A DNA stretch of 20,293 nt from Gamarada debralockiae. Lineage: Eukaryota > Ascomycota > Leotiomycetes > Helotiales > Hyphodiscaceae. The stretch covers positions 1 to 20,293 of the forward strand of contig NXFV01000966.1 in assembly GCA_002803225.1 (NCBI GenBank), given 5' to 3'. Each line of letters begins with the position of its first letter. Position 1 is the stretch's first letter. The notes under the pieces are model-generated. The model was not told where the DNA came from and did not search any database. It saw nothing but the letters and a program-made list of their open reading frames with translations. Below are positions 16,427 to 20,293 of this stretch, one piece after another. A program made the position numbers and the translations under genes.

Positions 16427-18429
16427 ATGCCCACTCTGTTGGCGTCAAGGCTCAAGCCGAATCATTTGCGATCTAGACGCGGGTGGTCAGTTATTCTCGA
16501 CGAATTCACACGGTTTGGTACTGAAAATCTGCTCAGCTTGACTTGCCGGCAGCATCGAACCAAATGTATGTCTTTCAGGCCTTGCCTCTGACGGACACTG
16601 CTCATCACACAACCAGGCGACGAAACTACTCCGTCGTGCTCAAAATGTAGCCGGCTCGGTCGCGACTGCATTTGGGGAATCAAGGTTTCATTTTCTGGCT
16701 CTCGTTCCCTATATTTATCAAATGGCGAATCATTGACACTCCAGAAGATCGAGGCTGGGAGGAGGAACCCCAAGAAATGGACTGTGAGTTCTGCAATGAT
16801 GATGTTCATCATGGAATGGCTGCCTAAAGTGGAGCTCTCCTGATAATGCTGCACAGTTCATTGATGAGACGGACGAGGTACAGTCTGACTACGTCCAGTC
16901 AGATGAACATGAAAGAACTCTCGGGGTTGGCTCTGCCCCAGGACGCCCATCAAGGCCTCTGTGGACAGCAACGGAGGCTCCTCAACCGATCATGTCGCAC
17001 GAGCGCCCTCGTATCGGCAGTGAATATGAGCTTTTCGAGCCAGCTCGGCATATTAACCTGTTGGAGGAAGCTCATGACCAAGGCACATCCCCATCAAATG
17101 GTTCACATCCAAGTCTCGGGCATAATCTGGGAGACCCAATGAAATTATGGCCGATAGCAGATGAAACATTGGCTTGTTTGGTAAATGTGTACTTCCAAGA
17201 GATATCTAGATGGTGTGAACTCCTCGGGCCCAAAGCACAATTCTCGGCAGTCAATGGACATCTGGTCTCGCAATCCCAAGCTCTTGGAACAGCAGCTGCA
17301 GCAATTGCTTCAAAGTGGCTCGAAAACACCACCGAAACTTCGTTGCGACGTTCGCAGGAGCTCTTTGACTTCTCGCGAAACTTGGTGCGTCATTATCCTG
17401 GTGATAAATCGGATCCTGCGATACTGATAGCTGTTACTCTTCTCTGCTTGTATTGTTCGATGACTATGAGCGCGAAAATCGCACGGATACAGCTTCATGA
17501 ACACGCAAGTGCCATTCAAGCGTACGATGGCTTGTTGTGCGGTTTGAAAACAGCATGTCTATTGTTATTTGCCAGATTGGGTACCTAAGATCCCTCCAGT
17601 GATCATGTCCTTCCACTAATGCTCTCAGACGTCTGGTCTGCATTCTCGACAGGAGAGATAACTTTAATGCACCCAGATACGTGGTTTCCACCGACCTCCC
17701 TCGAAAATCCCGAGATGCCGGATCATGATCAATACTGCGCACAGAGCCTATGGATCTTTGCCCGAATCATTAATCTTCTTGCATCGAGTCTAGCGTCTGA
17801 TTCATCGACAATAGTGGAAGATTTGTGGTCGGAACTACTGGCCTGGAATATCGAGCGCCCTGATACTATTCGACCCGTACTTGAGTTCTATACCAAAGAC
17901 TCTGCATTTCCACGCATTATTTTCAGCCATCCGTCCGCAGGTTCGTTGGTCACTATCTTCAGCAGAACATCGAGCAGTACTAATGCTTCCGTGCATAGCT
18001 TATGCAAACGTATTGTATCACGCTGGCAGTATCTTACTTTGCAAGTCAAGCAATATCACTGCGCCTGAAGCTTTAGATACTCTGGTGTGAAAAACCTTGA
18101 GATCGGAAGCCAAGTAACAGTGCTGACTCGGCCTTAGTACGCGCCAGCGTGTCATGCAGGCCGAATTGCAGCCATCTCAATATCCACGAAAGACAAGTCA
18201 GTACAAGCCTGCCTCTCACTTCTATATGAGACTAGGAGACGTAATGCTAACAAACATTAGTGCCACCTGGATTGCCAGCATTGAGCCAATATGCATCGCA
18301 GCCGACCTGTTCATCAAATCTGAAGAGAAGGTAGAGATCTTGAAGCATCTTAAGGAGATCGAAAACTGCACAGGGTGGACAACATCTGAAAAGGCCAAAG
18401 CACTACGAATCATGTGGGGTCTTGAATAG
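16427..18429 (+). CDS. Zn2Cys6 transcription factor, eight exons, fungal-specific TF domain (Fungal_trans_2-like)
   Basis: Exons: 16427-16485, 16537-16565, 16617-16783, 16857-17580, 17629-17940, 17999-18084, 18138-18196, 18261-18429. They total 1605 nt, 534 codons plus stop, and stay in frame across seven GT-AG introns of 48-73 nt. Several introns have clear branch points (CACTAATG, TACTAATG, GCTAACA). Splicing assembles a textbook zinc cluster, C20-x2-C23-x6-C30-x6-C37-x2-C40-x6-C47, preceded by RSRRG and followed by IWGIKVSF, an order seen in ARCA/acr-2-like regulators. Introns 1 and 2 cut inside the codons of C20 and C30. The C-terminal domain shows ARLDVWSAFSTGE, FPRIIFSHPSA, HAGRIAAISISTKD and ends CTGWTTSEKA, all typical of the fungal-specific TF domain. 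It is expected to bind DNA in the nucleus; the targets are unknown, though the convergent MDR enzyme is an obvious candidate. The ATG choice is the first in frame. Confidence 0.88.
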
Positions 18430-18553
18430 TTCATATCTGAAATGACTTTGCACTCGAATGCGACTAGATTTTCCACTATTTTAACTTCCTCTAGAGCCCC
18501 GCAACCGACACAGAGAAATATATTGGAGACGTCACATGAAACGCCTGAGCTTC

Positions 18554-19655
18554 TCAGTCAACCTTAATGCACACCTTGCCGATATGAGTTCCGCTCTTCA
18601 GATAAGCATAGGCCTTCATGACCTCCTCAGGACTGAAACCAAACACCTTTTCAACCGGCGGACGAATCGACTTGTTCACCACAAACCTTACCAACTCTTC
18701 CAACATCTGCTTCGGTCCAATCAGAATACCGCGAACAATGCAGTTCTTGCTGAGCACGAGTCCGGCAACATCAGGCATATTTTCCTGCTTGGCCGCCGAC
18801 AGGAAACCGATCACAGATATCAGCCCGCCCATGGCAGTGCAGTCGATACTTTGCTTGATGGTGCCCGAACCGCCATTCTCGAGTATGTAGTCAACGCCGC
18901 GACCTCCGGTGATCTTTCGAACTTCTGAAGCCCAGTCTGGGGTGGTCTTGTAATTGATGGTGTGGTCCACACCATACTTCTTCATGATCATTGCAAGCTT
19001 GTCATCAGATGAAGAGGTAATGATAGTCACAGCTCCTGCAGCCTTGGCAAGGAGAAGACCTGTGATCGAGACGCCACCCGTACCTACAGAGAGAACTCGC
19101 ATCAGCAAAAATCTACCAAAACTTCGTGGCAACATGTACAGTACCTTGGAACAGCACACTCTGCCCCGGCTTCAAAGGCACCAGCCCATAAAGCGCATTC
19201 CACGCCGTAACACCCGTACAAACCAACGCCGCCAGCTCCGTGTACTCCAACGCCGAGTGCTCGGGCACTTTCACCACGGCCTCAGCCGGGAGCGCAGCAT
19301 ACTCTCTCAAAAACCCATCGGCAGGCCCTCCATGCGCATGATTTGCGTCCAAAGCTGGCCCATAGAAATGGGTCGGATCGAAATTCACAACTACGCGATC
19401 CCCGACCTTGAAATCGTCGACGGAGGAGCCGACTTCGACAACATCACCAGCGGCATCTGAGCAGGGGACTACGTTGCCTTTGACGGGGAACGGGTATGTA
19501 CCGTCTGCGACTCCGAGGTCGCGATAGTTGAGTGAAAGCGCGCGGATTTTAACCAGGAGCTCATGTTTGTCGATGGCAGGCTTGGGTTCAGAGGATTGCT
19601 TGATGTTGTTGTAAGAGCCGCGGCCATGAAGACGGTATACGAGGTGAGTAGACAT
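18554..19655 (-). CDS. MDR-family NAD(P)-dependent alcohol dehydrogenase / quinone-reductase-like protein, two exons
   Basis: Exon 1 is 19655-19145 and exon 2 is 19083-18554. The 61 nt intron (19144-19084) has GTACTG, a TGCTGAT branch-like site and a pyrimidine-rich TCTCTCTGTAG. The joined frame is 346 residues. The GroES-like N-terminal domain (about 30-140) has LSLNYRDLGVADGTYPFP and VPCSDAAGDVVEVG. The Rossmann domain (about 165-310) has the dinucleotide loop GTGGVS at 171-176, built across the splice junction, then VDYILENGG and the usual GKVCIKV end. The structural-zinc cysteine quartet of classical alcohol dehydrogenases is absent, so a zinc-independent, probably NADPH-using reductase is likely. 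The substrate is unknown, and the location is presumably cytosolic. It converges on the Zn2Cys6 gene with a 124 nt gap between stop codons. Confidence 0.9.
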
Positions 19656-19737
19656 TTGGGGAGATGATTGCTTGTAATGTTGAAGTTTTTGGTACGGTAG
19701 TGCTCTGGGAAAGAGTAAGAAGAGGATATTGTAACCT

Positions 19738-19745
19738 TATATACC
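19738..19745 (-). promoter_or_regulatory. TATA element of the MDR gene
   Basis: GTATATAA on the minus strand lies about 85 nt upstream of the ATG at 19655, a normal distance for a fungal promoter with a leader of about 50 nt. Confidence 0.55.
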
Positions 19746-20293
19746 CAAAGGAGCTCCTATGAAAGTGGAAAACACGTAGGCACAACCGGCATTGACTTAT
19801 TGTCGAAGTAGAAACGAAGAGTATAATACTTGCCACTTTTGTGAGCGTGTGGGCAACTATAGCACGCTGTGCCTTCCGCTTCTGGCGATGTCGGGTAAGT
19901 ATAAGCGCAAGCGACGAGATCGAGGCACTCGTGCAACGCTAACATAATCATCAACCTTTTGGGAATATTTTGCAGTTGGTCCACAGATTGGAATTACATT
20001 TGTAATTTGTATTATTTTCACTGTGGACCTTACATTTTCATCTACAAACTGAATCTCCACTCCTAAGAAAAAGTCTCGCTTCCAAACATACACGAAGCAA
20101 ACAAGGTAGATCAAATCCAAAACTCATGTCCCCATTACATAACTCTGTCGCTACTTCTCGCACTCCAATCCAGTCCTTATTTACGACGTGATGTACACAT
20201 GTAACAAAGTAACCGGAATATACGTGCTTAGTGTTGATAGGTCAAGAAGGTCTAGACAGTACGGTGATATCTGGGGAAGACCGAGTAGCTGGA
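19746..20293. other. Intergenic right edge
   Basis: Upstream DNA of the MDR gene. Short minus-strand frames (19757-19984, 19857-20120) have no recognisable motif. The only structure seen is the nested inverted repeat at 19978-20029. Confidence 0.45.
19978..20029. repeat. Nested inverted repeat (GGTCCACAG ... CTGTGGACC)
   Basis: A perfect 9 bp inverted repeat has arms at 19978-19986 and 20021-20029. Its AT-rich interior holds a second near-palindrome, AATTACATTTGTAATT (about 19992-20007). It could be a hairpin, a dimeric protein site or a tiny transposon footprint. The sequence alone does not decide. Confidence 0.6.

Noticed and set aside
16486..16536. Loss of the first zinc ligand (Cys to Ser) in the Zn2Cys6 regulator
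   Set aside because: The Ser only appears if intron 1 is read as coding. Splicing at GTCAGT...CTCAG restores Cys and the canonical RSRRGCLTC context.
16462..16854. Minus-strand 130-codon frame with a hydrophobic segment
   Set aside because: It is antisense to exons 1-3 of the Zn2Cys6 gene, whose spliced frame gives a complete zinc cluster.

Overview
The window looks like nuclear DNA of a filamentous ascomycete (Pezizomycotina). The gene families are fungal: Zn2Cys6 regulator, HET domain, fungal secreted GH23, DUF1593, and DUF3435/FluG-type proteins. Introns are short (45-73 nt) GT-AG introns, several with CTAAC- or TACTAAT-like branch points. Some decayed repeats carry C-to-T stop codons of the kind left by repeat-induced point mutation (RIP). 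I saw no RNA genes, CRISPR array or bacterial-style operon.

Layout from left to right. (1) 1-1050 is a stop-riddled relic of the C-terminal half of a DUF3435 (tyrosine-recombinase-like, C2H2-tailed) protein, with a 4 x 20 bp repeat inside it. (2) 1556-3073 (-) is an intact, intronless secreted DUF1593 nucleoside-hydrolase-like protein. (3) 3490-4440 (-) is a poorly understood, probably decayed coding stretch with an IQ calmodulin-binding motif interrupted by a stop. (4) 4474-5293 (-) is a secreted GH23 lysozyme/lytic-transglycosylase-like enzyme with one intron. (5) 5354-8480 is a gene-poor stretch of about 3.1 kb. (6) 8573-9160 (+) is a VOC/extradiol-dioxygenase-fold protein. (7) 9990-12400 (-) is a HET-domain gene with a single in-frame stop that separates the HET domain from its C-terminal region. 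(8) 13591-14184 is an internally deleted Tc1/mariner element with about 49 bp inverted repeats and a TA target-site duplication. (9) 14340-15990 (-) holds decayed remnants of a caspase-like (peptidase C14-type) protein and a two-helix membrane protein. (10) 16427-18429 (+) is an eight-exon Zn2Cys6 transcription factor that I could reconstruct fully in frame. (11) 18554-19655 (-) is a two-exon MDR alcohol dehydrogenase/quinone-reductase-like enzyme convergent with the regulator. (12) The right edge is intergenic and contains a nested inverted repeat.

The functional picture is an accessory region. Two secreted hydrolases, a small-molecule VOC enzyme, and a regulator/oxidoreductase pair appear intact. 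The genes linked to allorecognition and regulated cell death (HET and caspase-like) are broken, and both lie within a few kb of transposon debris. The left-edge DUF3435 relic allows, but does not show, that the region was once part of a Starship-type giant element.
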